Below are positions 1 to 7,979 of a DNA stretch of 54,062 bases, one piece after another. Source of the stretch: JAAYZM01 sp964510785 (GTDB lineage: Bacteria > Actinomycetota > Actinomycetes > Actinomycetales > Cellulomonadaceae); the NCBI GenBank assembly GCA_964510785.1, contig CAZECM010000014.1, positions 1 through 54,062 on the forward strand, given 5' to 3'. How positions within the stretch are numbered: position 1 is the stretch's first letter; the number at the start of each line of letters is the position of its first letter. Under the pieces are notes generated by a model. That model worked only from the letters and a program-made list of their open reading frames with translations, was not told the DNA's origin and made no database searches. The translations under genes and the position numbers were made by a program.

Positions 1-49
1 CCTCATGAGCGAGGTCGCGGGGCTCGCCGACGACGTGGTGCTCATGAGG
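1..49. repeat. Inverted 49-bp segment at the window edge, probable contig-end fold-back
   Basis: CCTCATGAGC at 1-10 and its reverse complement GCTCATGAGG at 40-49 bracket 29 bases. The minus-strand ABC ATPase gene reads normally down to ...LLSSHLM and then becomes unlike its family. The plus strand of the same 49 bases reads MSEVAGLADDVVLMR, the continuation expected after the H-loop of this family. The segment is therefore present in reverse orientation relative to the gene. A second fold-back at the N gap makes an assembly artefact at a contig end more likely than a real invertible switch. Confidence 0.75.
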
Positions 50-612
50 TGGCTCGACAGCAGCACGGTGCCCCCGGCGTCGGCATGCCCGCGGAGCAGC
101 CCGCGGATCCAGCGGATGCCCTCGGGGTCCAGCCCGTTGACCGGCTCGTCCAGCACCAGGGCTTCCGGTTCGCCGAGCAGCGCCGCCGCAAGACCGAGCC
201 GCTGGCCCATCCCGAGGGAGTAGCGACCGACCCGCATCCCGCCGTCGTCGGCGAGACCTACCTGCTCGAGCACCTCGGCGACTCGAGTGCGCGGGATGCC
301 GTTGCTGCGCGCCACCCACGTCAGGTGGTTCCGCGCGGTGCGGGAGCGGTGGGCGCCCGAGCCGTCGAGCATCGAGCCGACGGTGCGCAGCGGGGCGCGC
401 AGGCTCGCATAGGGGCGCCCGGACACGAGGGCGTGACCGCCGTCGGCCCGGTCGAGGCCCAGCAGGATGCGCAGCGTGGAGGACTTGCCGGCCCCGTTTG
501 GCCCGAGGAAGGCGGTCACCCGACCGGGGCGGGCCTCGAAGCCCACCCGGTCGAGGACGGTGCGTGGGCCATGGCGTTTGACGAGGTCGTCGATGAGGAT
601 CATGGCGTCCAT
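1..612 (-). CDS. ABC transporter ATP-binding protein, drug/bacteriocin export type (3' end missing)
   Basis: ATPase subunit expected to power a membrane exporter of the BcrA/DrrA type; the permease would lie beyond the window. From the ATG at 610-612 (or the in-frame ATG at 601-603) the protein shows Walker A GPNGAGKS, a signature-like LGMGQRLGLA, Walker B ALVLDEP with D-loop NGLDP, and the H-loop histidine in LLSSHLM. The reading frame is reliable from 612 to about 50; positions 1-49 are inverted, so the apparent C-terminal residues are not real. It is divergent from a histidine kinase and response regulator pair, a common arrangement in which the two-component system controls the exporter. 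The substrate cannot be told. Confidence 0.85.
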   Translation of the reverse strand, partial: MDAMILIDDLVKRHGPRTVLDRVGFEARPGRVTAFLGPNGAGKSSTLRILLGLDRADGGHALVSGRPYASLRAPLRTVGSMLDGSGAHRSRTARNHLTWVARSNGIPRTRVAEVLEQVGLADDGGMRVGRYSLGMGQRLGLAAALLGEPEALVLDEPVNGLDPEGIRWIRGLLRGHADAGGTVLLSSHLMSTTSSASPATSLMR

Positions 613-722
613 CCCAGCCCGGGCCGGCATGGTGGGCATCGCCCCCAGGTCGGGAGTTCCCGCCGGACGCCGGACCAGGGTTCGTCAGACCCAGGGCCGA
701 TGTGCCGCGCCGTCACGAAACC

Positions 723-736
723 TAGACTCGGCCGGA
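723..736 (+). promoter_or_regulatory. -10 element of a leaderless promoter for the histidine kinase
   Basis: TAGACT at 723-728 is followed by seven bases and then the ATG at 736, so transcription should start at or next to the start codon. No Shine-Dalgarno sequence is present. GGCCGAT at 695-701 lies 21 bases upstream of the -10; compare the motif before the second kinase near 50294. Confidence 0.6.
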
Positions 737-1593
737 TGGACACCGCCGAACGGCCTGTGCTGCGCTCGCGCGTTGGTGTGGTCGCCGTCGTCGTCATCGT
801 GGCGCTCGTGCTGGTGCTGTCGACGGTCGCCGTGGGCTCGCCGGTGGCGCAGCTCACCATCCTGCTCGTGGCCGCCGGGATCGCCGTGGGAGTGCTCGTC
901 TGGGCGCTCCTCGTCTCCCGCAGGCAGCGCCGCGTCTACGAGGACGAGCTCACCACGTGGGCCGCCGAGCGGGCGGCGCAGGACGAACGGCTGCGCATCG
1001 CCCGCGAGCTGCACGACCTCGCCTCCCACGGGCTCGGCCTCATCACGGTGCGCGCCGCCGCTGCCCGTACCGTGAGGGGCCCGGCCGGCGATGACGAACG
1101 GCAGGTGGCGCTCGCAGACATCGAACGTGCCGGGCGGGCGGCGACGACCGAGCTGCGGCGCATGCTCGCGGTGCTGCGCAGCACCGACGACGACGGCGCC
1201 CCGCTGCGGCCCGCGGAGACGCTTGCCGATCTGCCGGGGATCGTGGCCGACGCCGCGCTCGTCGCAGCCGAGCTCGAGGTGGGTGAGCTGGGTGAGGTGA
1301 CTGCGGGGGCGCAGCTCGCGGTGTGCGCCGTCGTCCGCGAGGGTCTTTCCAACGCGGCCCGGCATGCCGGACCCGCACGAGTGCGCGTCTCCGTCACCCG
1401 GGAGGGGGCGGGCATCGAGGTGAGGGTGGACGACGACGGCGTACAACCGGGCTGGTCTCCTCACCCCGGCGCGGGAGCCGGGCTGGTCGGGCTGCGCGAG
1501 CGCGTGAACCTGCTCGGGGGTGCCGTGACGGCCGGCCCGCAGGGGAGCGGGTTCCGACTCACCGCCCGCATCCCCGACGAGGGGCAGGGATGA
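736..1593 (+). CDS. NarL-type sensor histidine kinase (HisKA_3/HATPase)
   Basis: Membrane sensor kinase of a two-component system, 285 residues. Two hydrophobic segments (about 15-33 and 38-60) form a short sensor with almost no external loop, as in kinases that sense stress in or through the membrane. A linker leads to the dimerisation and phosphoacceptor motif RIARELHD with His93. The C-terminal ATPase part has the N box (EGLSNAARHA) and G boxes (VDDDG, GAGLVGLRERV). The start at 736 follows the leaderless promoter and removes a long upstream extension that would overlap the divergent ABC gene. Its stop overlaps the response regulator start (ATGA at 1590-1593). The divergent exporter ATPase is the likely target of the system; that is inference from position. 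Confidence 0.88.
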   Translation: MDTAERPVLRSRVGVVAVVVIVALVLVLSTVAVGSPVAQLTILLVAAGIAVGVLVWALLVSRRQRRVYEDELTTWAAERAAQDERLRIARELHDLASHGLGLITVRAAAARTVRGPAGDDERQVALADIERAGRAATTELRRMLAVLRSTDDDGAPLRPAETLADLPGIVADAALVAAELEVGELGEVTAGAQLAVCAVVREGLSNAARHAGPARVRVSVTREGAGIEVRVDDDGVQPGWSPHPGAGAGLVGLRERVNLLGGAVTAGPQGSGFRLTARIPDEGQG

Positions 1594-2261
1594 CCGGCCC
1601 GGTGCGCGTGCTCGTCGTGGACGACCAGCCGTTGATCCGCCACAGCCTGCGGCTCGTGATCGACGGTGCTCCGGATCTCGCCGTCGTCGCAGAGGCCGGC
1701 ACCGGGGCGAGCGCCGTCACCGAGGCCGCGCGGCTCGTGCCCGACGTCGTGCTCATGGACGTCCGCATGCCCGGTGGTGACGGGATCGAGGCCACGCGAC
1801 GCATCGTCGCCGATCCTGGGCTGGGTGGTACCCGGGTGCTCGTGCTGAGCATGTTCGAGCTGGACGAGTACGTCTATGCCGCGCTGCGGGCGGGGGCGAG
1901 CGGGTTCCTGCTCAAGGACGTGGAGCCCGCCTCGCTGCTCGACGCGGTGCGGCGCACGCACGCGGGGGAGTCGCTGTTCGCTCCCGTGATCCTTGCGCGG
2001 CTCGTGGAGCACTACCTGGCGCGGGGGTCGGTGCCGCCGGTGCGGGCGCCCGGTGTGTTGACGGCGCGCGAGGCGGAGGTGCTCACGCTCGTGGGGCGCG
2101 GGCTGTCCAACCATGAGGTCGCGGGCTCGCTCACGATCTCGATGGGGACCGTGAAGTCGCACATCGGGAGCCTGCTGGCGAAGCTGCACGCCCGGGACCG
2201 GGCACAGCTCGTGATCGCCGCGTACGAGCACGGTCTCGTCGACCCGCCCGGGCCCCGATAG
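1590..2261 (+). CDS. NarL/FixJ-family response regulator with LuxR HTH
   Basis: DNA-binding response regulator of 223 residues, translationally coupled to the kinase by a four-base overlap. The receiver domain (about 5-122) carries the acidic pair DD at 11-12, the phosphoacceptor Asp57 in LMDVRMP, and the conserved Lys in FLLKDV. The C-terminal LuxR-type helix-turn-helix contains LTAREAEVLTLVGRGLSN and GTVKSHIGSLLAKL. It should activate or repress the divergent ABC exporter and perhaps its own operon; no binding site was identified with confidence. Confidence 0.92.
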   Translation: MTGPVRVLVVDDQPLIRHSLRLVIDGAPDLAVVAEAGTGASAVTEAARLVPDVVLMDVRMPGGDGIEATRRIVADPGLGGTRVLVLSMFELDEYVYAALRAGASGFLLKDVEPASLLDAVRRTHAGESLFAPVILARLVEHYLARGSVPPVRAPGVLTAREAEVLTLVGRGLSNHEVAGSLTISMGTVKSHIGSLLAKLHARDRAQLVIAAYEHGLVDPPGPR

Positions 2262-2292
2262 CTGCCTCAACCCGTAACCCGCAACCCGCTGC

Positions 2293-2361
2293 GCGAGTTC
2301 GTGAGTCCTGCGCCAGTTCGTTGGTCCGGACTCACGAACTCGCGCTGGACTCACGAACTCG
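2293..2361. repeat. Intergenic palindrome with an extra half copy
   Basis: GCGAGTTCGTGAGTCC (2293-2308) pairs perfectly with GGACTCACGAACTCGC (2328-2343) around a 19-base loop. The right arm is repeated directly as GGACTCACGAACTCG at 2347-2361. The element follows the response regulator stop by 31 bases and can act as a transcription terminator, but the extra arm and its partial likeness to the element at 12294-12365 suggest a dispersed REP-like element. Apart from this element and a small ORF at 2385-2474, the 303-base gap 2262-2564 shows nothing recognisable. Confidence 0.7.
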
Positions 2362-2384
2362 GCGAAGAGCGCGGTCGGACGTTC

Positions 2385-2474
2385 CTACACCTCGATCTGC
2401 TCGTCGTGGCTCGGTGCGCGATCGATCATGGTGAGCACGGTGAGCCGTTCGCGCTCCGACAGTGGCCTTGCCAT
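2385..2474 (-). pseudogene. 29-residue ORF, possible 5' remnant of a hypothetical gene
   Basis: A short minus-strand frame beginning MARPLSERERLTVLTMIDRA and ending ...HDEQIEV. The composition (Leu-Ser-Glu-Arg-Glu-Arg, then Met-Ile-Asp-Arg) looks like the amino terminus of a normal soluble protein rather than a random frame. The coding potential stops at 2385, just before the palindromic element at 2293-2361. It may be the start of a gene cut short by insertion of that element or by deletion, or a tiny real gene. No function is recognised. Confidence 0.3.
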
Positions 2475-2564
2475 GGTCGGAGTCGACGAAGGCTGTCGTG
2501 GTTGGATGGTCGAGTCCGCTGCTCCGCCGGCGCGTGGAGCCTGGCACGGCGAGAGGGACGCGAG

Positions 2565-3254
2565 ATGACGAACGAGGAGCGCGGCACGGTGGCCGTGGTG
2601 GGCGCGCACGGGAAGATCGGTCAGCTGCTCACGGCGGAGCTCACCGCGCGCGGGTACCGGGTGCTCGGTGTGCACCGCAAGCCCGAGCAGGTCGCAACCG
2701 TGGAGGCCGCGGGGGCGGTCTCGGTGCTGCACGACCTCGAGCAGGGCACTCCCGAACGGCTCGCGGACGCGCTGCGCGGGGTGGCGGGGCGCGGCGTCGA
2801 CGTGCTCGTCTTCACGGCCGGAGCCGGGCCCGGGTCGGGACCGGCGCGCAAGCTGACGGTGGACCTCGGCGGTTCGCGACAGTCGATCGAGGCGGCCCGC
2901 CTCGCGGGCATCTTGCGCTTCGTGCAGGTCTCCTTCATCGGCGCGGACGCCGACGCCGCACCCACGGGCGACGAGAGCTGGGACGCTTACCGCGCGGCGA
3001 AGCGTGACGCCGACGCCGAGCTCCGGGCCACCGAGCTGGACTGGACGGTCGTGCGCCCCGGGTCGCTCACCGACGAGCCCGGCACCGGACTCGTCGACCT
3101 CGGGGCGGACCTGGGCCGAGGGAAGACCTCCCGCGCCAACGTCGCTACCCTGATCGCCGAGGTGCTCGAGGCACCGCAGACCATCGGGCTCAGCCTCGAC
3201 GTGCTGGACGGGCAGACACCGGTGGCCCAGGCCGTGGCAGCACTCACGGCCTAG
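2565..3254 (+). CDS. NAD(P)-binding atypical short-chain dehydrogenase family protein
   Basis: Cytoplasmic Rossmann-fold protein of 229 residues. The nucleotide-binding glycines GAHGKIG sit at about residues 11-17 after a first beta strand (VAVVGA), and an Arg/Lys pair in VHRKPEQ would suit NADP(H). Later segments VLVFTAGAG, VQVSFIGAD and LDWTVVRPGSLTDEPGTG match the extended, often non-catalytic NmrA/YwnB-like group. The ATG at 2565 is preceded by a purine-rich GAGAGGGACGCGAG, and a long upstream in-frame extension lacks family likeness and was rejected. It is monocistronic and convergent with the GH32 gene, separated by 22 bases. The substrate is unknown; quinone reductase or redox-sensor roles are known in the family. 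Confidence 0.8.
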   Translation: MTNEERGTVAVVGAHGKIGQLLTAELTARGYRVLGVHRKPEQVATVEAAGAVSVLHDLEQGTPERLADALRGVAGRGVDVLVFTAGAGPGSGPARKLTVDLGGSRQSIEAARLAGILRFVQVSFIGADADAAPTGDESWDAYRAAKRDADAELRATELDWTVVRPGSLTDEPGTGLVDLGADLGRGKTSRANVATLIAEVLEAPQTIGLSLDVLDGQTPVAQAVAALTA

Positions 3255-3276
3255 ACCACTGGGCCCACGAGCGGCG

Positions 3277-5271
3277 CTATCTCGATGACGTCATCTCCGC
3301 GACCCGCAACCGCCACGCGTGCACCTCCGCCAGGGTCGCGCCGCCGCGAAGCTCGAGCCGCCCCAGCTCGGAGCCGGTGGACCACGCTCGCGTGGTGACG
3401 GGCAGACCGGCACCGACGAACGCCTCGACCACGGAGTGGTCCACGAGCACCCGTAGCGGCACCGGCTCGTCGAGCGGATGCCTCACCGTGCGGGTGCGGG
3501 TCCCGCGCTCGGGCGGCCCGGTCACCTCGACCTCGATGTGATCGTCGTCGATGCGCCTGACGGAGATCCGAGCACCACGTTGCGCGGAGTCGAGAGCCCG
3601 CACGGCGACCGCACAGCTGCCTCCGACGGGCAGCACCAGCCGGGCGTCCAGGTCCCATCGGGGTCCGGCGTCGATCGGTGCTACGCCGTCGTCGGGCACG
3701 ACGGCGACCTCATCGGAACGCAACACCGCGACCTCGGCCGACGGGGTGGCGACCACGTCGCCGCCCGGAGCGAGCGAGAGCACGAACGGCACCCCGGCCG
3801 AGCCCGCCCAGCCGCGCCGCAGGTGCTCGACCTCGGACAGCAGGTCCTGCGTGATGGACCACAGCAGCACGCGCCCGTCCGGGTGGATGCTCGGGTTGCC
3901 GCCCGTGAAGTACCCACCCAGGTCGAGGCCCTGCGGGGCGTCGTCGTCCGGGGTGAAGGTCGCCGTCGCTGCGTCCCAGACGCCCACGTGGCACCACTGG
4001 TGCTGCAGCCAGTGCTCGCTCGGCCCGTCCCACCAGGGCGAGTAGCCCAGCAGGTGCCGCATGCGACCGTCGTCACCGACGCCGAGCGGCACCAGGAAGG
4101 GCAGCTCCCACATGACGCCCGTCTCGGGCCGGGCCGCGGCGTCACCCACGAGCAGGGGGCCGTGCAGCTCCCACGGCCCCTGGGCCTGTGGCGCGGAGAA
4201 GAGCAGCGCGGTCCCGCCGGCGCCGTCCAACCCGGCACCGACGAGCTGGAACCACGTGCCGCGCTCGCGCCACACGAACGGGTCGCGGAACTCGCCCGGC
4301 AACGGCGTGAAGCCGAAGCGCGTCAGGGACTCCTGCGGCCCGGGGAGCCTGGTGACTGGCTCGCCGTGGGGCAGCCACGCGCGCAGGTCGGGGTCCTCCG
4401 GGTCGGCGGCTACCGCGAGGGCGGTCCGCTGGTTGGGGGAGTCCCGGAAGTCCCCGGCGGTGAAGAAGAGGACGGGACGGCCGAGCTCGTCGTGGCAGGA
4501 GCTGCCCGACCAGATGCCGTCGGGGGCGTACGGGACGTCATGTCCGGAGAGCGCGGTACCGAGGTCCGTCCAGTCGACGAGGTTGTCGCTGACCGCGTGC
4601 CCCCACGTGATCTCGCCCCAGAAGGGACCGAGCTCGTTGCGCTGGTACAGCATGTGGTGGCGGCCGCCGTGGTGCACGATCCCGTGCGGCTCGTTCATCC
4701 AGCCGGTCGGCGGCATGAAGTGCCAGCGGGGCCGGTCGGGATCGTCGTCGGCGGTCGCCGACGCCCACCGCTCCGCCGGATCCTCGTCGGGAGGGGTTGC
4801 GGTGCCGCCGACGGCGAGGAGCCCGGTGAACCCGCCGTACCAGACGACCGTGTCGGCCACCTCCGACTCGTTCGGCAAGGGCGCCGTCTCGATCGTCCAC
4901 CGTGCCCCGTCCGCCGTGGCCACGCGCACCTCGCCGTGGTCCGTCTCGGCGATCACCTCGGACTCGGCGACCTGCACGTGTACCCGCGTCCAGCGCAGCA
5001 GGGGCACGGGAGCGTCGATGTGCCTGTCCTGGTCCTCGACGGAGGAACGGAGCGTCACGCGACCCGTGCGGTCCAGACCGAGGTGCCACGAGGCGCCGTC
5101 GGCGTCCGCGTGCAGCACGACCGTGAGGCCACCGGGCTCGGTGCCCACCGCCGCCGGTGCGAGCCACACGTCGAACGCGGTGCCCGGTGGTGCGTCGATC
5201 GGGGGTCGGGACGGGGTGCGCACGGGGCCGAGGTGGACGGTCACCTCGGGACGAGCAGCCTCGGCCGTCAT
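3277..5271 (-). CDS. Glycoside hydrolase family 32 enzyme (fructosidase-like) with variant catalytic motif
   Basis: Last gene of the fructan operon, 664 residues, no signal peptide, so intracellular. Residues 1 to about 165 form a beta-rich N-terminal domain. The five-bladed propeller follows with motif 1 WMNEPHG at 191-197, RDP with Asp330, and an acid/base candidate Glu389 in WELPFL. A C-terminal beta-sandwich runs from about 520 and contains VDHSVVEAFV, typical of GH32. In most GH32 enzymes motif 1 is WMNDPNG and the Asp is the nucleophile; here it is Glu194, with His in place of the second Asn. The enzyme may still act on beta-fructosides, but specificity or mechanism may differ. Its start overlaps the stop of the upstream GH32-like gene by four bases, so the two are coupled. 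Confidence 0.85.
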   Translation of the reverse strand: MTAEAARPEVTVHLGPVRTPSRPPIDAPPGTAFDVWLAPAAVGTEPGGLTVVLHADADGASWHLGLDRTGRVTLRSSVEDQDRHIDAPVPLLRWTRVHVQVAESEVIAETDHGEVRVATADGARWTIETAPLPNESEVADTVVWYGGFTGLLAVGGTATPPDEDPAERWASATADDDPDRPRWHFMPPTGWMNEPHGIVHHGGRHHMLYQRNELGPFWGEITWGHAVSDNLVDWTDLGTALSGHDVPYAPDGIWSGSSCHDELGRPVLFFTAGDFRDSPNQRTALAVAADPEDPDLRAWLPHGEPVTRLPGPQESLTRFGFTPLPGEFRDPFVWRERGTWFQLVGAGLDGAGGTALLFSAPQAQGPWELHGPLLVGDAAARPETGVMWELPFLVPLGVGDDGRMRHLLGYSPWWDGPSEHWLQHQWCHVGVWDAATATFTPDDDAPQGLDLGGYFTGGNPSIHPDGRVLLWSITQDLLSEVEHLRRGWAGSAGVPFVLSLAPGGDVVATPSAEVAVLRSDEVAVVPDDGVAPIDAGPRWDLDARLVLPVGGSCAVAVRALDSAQRGARISVRRIDDDHIEVEVTGPPERGTRTRTVRHPLDEPVPLRVLVDHSVVEAFVGAGLPVTTRAWSTGSELGRLELRGGATLAEVHAWRLRVAEMTSSR

Positions 5272-6248
5272 CGGGACGCCCCGGGCACCAGGGTGGCCGG
5301 GCGGCGGAGCGTGAGCGTGCCGTCCTGGTCGGTCTCGACGGGGTAGGGGTCGGACAGCCCGCCGACGAAGGGGCCGTCACCCACGAACTGCAGGAACGCC
5401 AGGAACACGAGGTTCCCCTCGGGATCGCGCTCGAAGCGCCCCGCGTACAGCTCGCCGGCCGGGTCTCCCGAGAAGAACCCCGCGCCGGGGCTGTGCCAGG
5501 GGCCGGACTCGGTGGGTCCGGTCACGTAGTGGGTGCCTGTCTCGACGGGGTGCTGCTCGCGGCGTCGGACACTGTGCTGGCTCCCGTACACCGAGTACGA
5601 CAGGTACCAGCGGCCGGACGCCTCGAAGAGCTGGGGCACCTCGAGGTGTCCGAACTCGCCCGGCGCGTACATCGGCTCCTCCGCCCGCCAGGTCAGCAGG
5701 TCGTGGGAGCGAGCGAACCCGACGACACCTCGCTCGTCGACCTCGCCGCCCGGGGCGCGGGCCGTGAACAGCATGCGGTACTCCTCGGCCTCGCCCGAAC
5801 GGTAGACCCACGGGTCGCGCCAGTCCACGCCGCCCCACCCGGGCACGGATCCTTCATAGTGGCTCGGGTCGAACGTCAGGACGGGCTCGGGAAGCTTCGT
5901 CCACGTCACGAGGTCGTCGCTCGTCGCGAGACCGATGCGCTGGTGGTTGCCGCGCTCGCGGGTGTTGATGCCGGTGTAGAACAAGTTCCAGCGACCCTCG
6001 GCGAAGAACACCGACCCGGTCCAGGTCGCGAGGTCGTCCCACGCACCGGGTTCGCCGGGCCCGAGCGCATCCGGCAGCACCGTCCACTCCCGCAGGTCCG
6101 TGCCGACGGCGTGGCCCACCCGGGCGGACTCGTGACGCAGGTCGGGGTCCTCCAGCGACTTGGGGGCCTTGAGGAAGAAGAGGTGGTAGTCGGCGCCGTC
6201 CCTGGCGATCCAGAAGTCCCAGGTCCAGCAGTCGTCGAGCAGCAGCAT
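5268..6248 (-). CDS. GH32/GH68-superfamily five-bladed propeller enzyme, single domain
   Basis: 326 residues with no signal peptide and no C-terminal sandwich domain. The N-terminus contains WTWDFWIARDG, where Asp11 takes the place of the GH32/68 nucleophile. WRDPWVYR supplies the transition-state Asp, and HLEVPQLFE supplies a Glu in the acid/base position. Several blade repeats of the form GxA.S.DL.tW occur (GHAVGTDLREW, GLATSDDLVTW, GFARSHDLLTW). It probably works with the downstream GH32 enzyme on imported fructo-oligosaccharides or another fructoside. The ATG at 6248 has AAGGA six bases upstream. A strong hairpin separates it from the binding-protein gene, which would lower hydrolase expression relative to transport. 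Confidence 0.8.
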   Translation of the reverse strand: MLLLDDCWTWDFWIARDGADYHLFFLKAPKSLEDPDLRHESARVGHAVGTDLREWTVLPDALGPGEPGAWDDLATWTGSVFFAEGRWNLFYTGINTRERGNHQRIGLATSDDLVTWTKLPEPVLTFDPSHYEGSVPGWGGVDWRDPWVYRSGEAEEYRMLFTARAPGGEVDERGVVGFARSHDLLTWRAEEPMYAPGEFGHLEVPQLFEASGRWYLSYSVYGSQHSVRRREQHPVETGTHYVTGPTESGPWHSPGAGFFSGDPAGELYAGRFERDPEGNLVFLAFLQFVGDGPFVGGLSDPYPVETDQDGTLTLRRPATLVPGASR

Positions 6249-6279
6249 GTCAGTCCTTGAGTGAGAGAGGTGCGACGGA

Positions 6280-6311
6280 CGGGGTGGGCGCCGTGCGGAG
6301 CGCCCACCCCG
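6280..6311 (-). terminator. Hairpin between binding-protein gene and hydrolase genes
   Basis: CGGGGTGGGCGC (6280-6291) pairs perfectly with GCGCCCACCCCG (6300-6311) around an eight-base loop. It lies 11 bases past the stop of the solute-binding protein gene and 31 bases before the next start. No U tract follows. It may be a partial terminator or an mRNA 3'-end stabiliser that gives the binding protein higher expression. Confidence 0.7.
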
Positions 6312-6322
6312 AGGTCACGAGG

Positions 6323-7918
6323 TCAGGCGGCAGCGTTGAAGCGGTCGAGCGCGCCCTGGTAGAGCTCCACGAGCCGGTCGAGACCGATCGAGCCGAGCTG
6401 GGCGACGTACCCGTCCCAGTCCTGCTCGACCCCGCCGTTCGCGATCCACTGAGCGCGCCGTGCGTCCACGAGCGCCGTGATCTCGGTCTCGATCTGGGCG
6501 ATCTCCTGGGTCTCCTCGTTGGTGAACATGACGTTCGGGTAGTACTCCTTCTCGGCCCAGGGGAGGTAGTACTCCTCGAGGTCGGCCACGCGCTGCGAGG
6601 CACGCGGCTCAGGGAGCACGACGTTCGTGAAGTCCTCCTTGAGCGTCACGCTCGGACCGCCGGGGGCGACCTTCTGGCGCAGCTCGCCGGCGGACTGGCC
6701 CTCGGGCAGCTCGATCTGCTGCAGCACACCGTCGGTGTTCTCCTCGAGCATGACGCCGATGGGACCCCAGGAGACCTGGGCGGACATCACCGGGTCGTAG
6801 AGACGGTCGACCCAGCGCATCGTGAGCTCGGGGTGCTTGTTGGCCCGCGTGATGGCGAAGGCTCCGCCGGAGAAGTCGGCACCGTTGGAGTGGCCCACGA
6901 GACGCCCGGCGGGACCCTCGAGCGCCGGGACGAGGGCGTAGTCGCCGGCACGGTCCGGGCCCACCACCTCTTCGGTCTCCCACCACACGTAGGAGCCGAG
7001 CGTCTCGATGTCGGTCTTCCCCTTGGCGAGGTAGGTCTTGTCGTCCTGCGTGAGCGCCTCCTGGTCGATGAGGCCCTCGGCGTACCAGTCGTGGAGCTTC
7101 GCGATCGCGGTCGCGTACTCCGGCTGGGCGGCCGTGTAGATCACCTTGCCGTCGCGCACGATCCGGTGCTGGAAGTTGTCCGGCATGCCGGAGATCGCGG
7201 CCATGACGTCGCCGATGTCCGCGCACCACCAGCCGTTGATGAAGCTCAGGGGGATCTCGTCGGCCTTGCCGTTGCCGTTGGGGTCCTGCTCCTTGAACGC
7301 CCGCAGGGTCTGCTCGAACTCCTCGACGGTGGACGGCATCGGCAGGCCGAGGGTGTCGAGCCAGGCCGTGTTGATCGACAGGAAGAACGGCACCGCGCCG
7401 ATGCCGAGCTCCTCGGCCCGCGGGAGGGTGTAGATGTGACCGTCGGACGCCGTCACGGTGGCCTTCAGCTCCGGACGCTTCTCGAAGATCGCCTTGAGGT
7501 TAGGGGCGTGCTGGTCGATGAGGTCCTCGAGCGGGACGAGCGTGCCGTTGGTGCCGTAGGTGATGATGTCGCCCGCGGAGAACCCGGTGTTGTAGAACGC
7601 GTCCGGCAGGTCCCCGCCAGCGAGGATGAGGTTCTTCTTCTCCTGGTAGGCGGAGTCGGGGAGGTTCTCCCACTTGATGACGACGTTGGTGTCGGCCTGC
7701 CACTGCTGGACGAGGTCCATCGTGTCGTAGTCGGGCGCGAGCGGCGCCTTCTGGCCGGAGAACGTCAGGGTGACGGGCTCGTCGACGAGCGGGAGTCCCT
7801 CGGCGTTGAAGCTCGGGCCCTCACTGGTGGGGTCCTGCGCCGGGTTCGCCGAGCATGCGGCGAGCGCGAGAGAGGCACCGATCGCTCCGGTGACGACCCG
7901 AAGTGTCGTGGTTCGCAT
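6323..7918 (-). CDS. Extracellular solute-binding lipoprotein of an Lpl/Ytc-type sugar ABC importer
   Basis: Membrane-anchored substrate receptor of 531 residues. The signal peptide ends in the lipobox LAAC (Cys22), so the mature protein is a lipoprotein. Size and sequence (DYDTMDLVQQWQADTNV near the start, LPRAEELGIGAVPFFLSINT in the middle, WVDRLYDP later) fit the large binding proteins that pair with LplB/LplC permeases in Gram-positive bacteria. AAAGGA lies upstream of the ATG at 7918. With two GH32-type enzymes downstream, the ligand is probably a fructo-oligosaccharide or a fructosyl disaccharide; this is inferred from context. No ATPase is encoded nearby, so a shared MsiK-type ATPase is expected. 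Confidence 0.88.
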   Translation of the reverse strand: MRTTTLRVVTGAIGASLALAACSANPAQDPTSEGPSFNAEGLPLVDEPVTLTFSGQKAPLAPDYDTMDLVQQWQADTNVVIKWENLPDSAYQEKKNLILAGGDLPDAFYNTGFSAGDIITYGTNGTLVPLEDLIDQHAPNLKAIFEKRPELKATVTASDGHIYTLPRAEELGIGAVPFFLSINTAWLDTLGLPMPSTVEEFEQTLRAFKEQDPNGNGKADEIPLSFINGWWCADIGDVMAAISGMPDNFQHRIVRDGKVIYTAAQPEYATAIAKLHDWYAEGLIDQEALTQDDKTYLAKGKTDIETLGSYVWWETEEVVGPDRAGDYALVPALEGPAGRLVGHSNGADFSGGAFAITRANKHPELTMRWVDRLYDPVMSAQVSWGPIGVMLEENTDGVLQQIELPEGQSAGELRQKVAPGGPSVTLKEDFTNVVLPEPRASQRVADLEEYYLPWAEKEYYPNVMFTNEETQEIAQIETEITALVDARRAQWIANGGVEQDWDGYVAQLGSIGLDRLVELYQGALDRFNAAA

Positions 7919-7939
7919 GGCATTCCTTTCTGGGTGGGA

Positions 7940-7965
7940 ACACGGGTACGTCGTCGAACCCGTGT
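7940..7965 (-). other. Intercistronic hairpin before the binding-protein gene
   Basis: ACACGGGT (7940-7947) pairs with ACCCGTGT (7958-7965) around a ten-base loop, between the permease stop at 7980 and the binding-protein start at 7918. Such structures in sugar operons often mark processing or protect the downstream mRNA for the abundant binding protein. That role here is inferred. Confidence 0.5.
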
Positions 7966-7979
7966 GGCAGGCGGTCTGA

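Noticed and set aside
3478..5346. A plus-strand open frame of 622 codons opposite the GH32 gene
   Set aside because: It is a shadow of the GH32 coding sequence with no recognisable domain.
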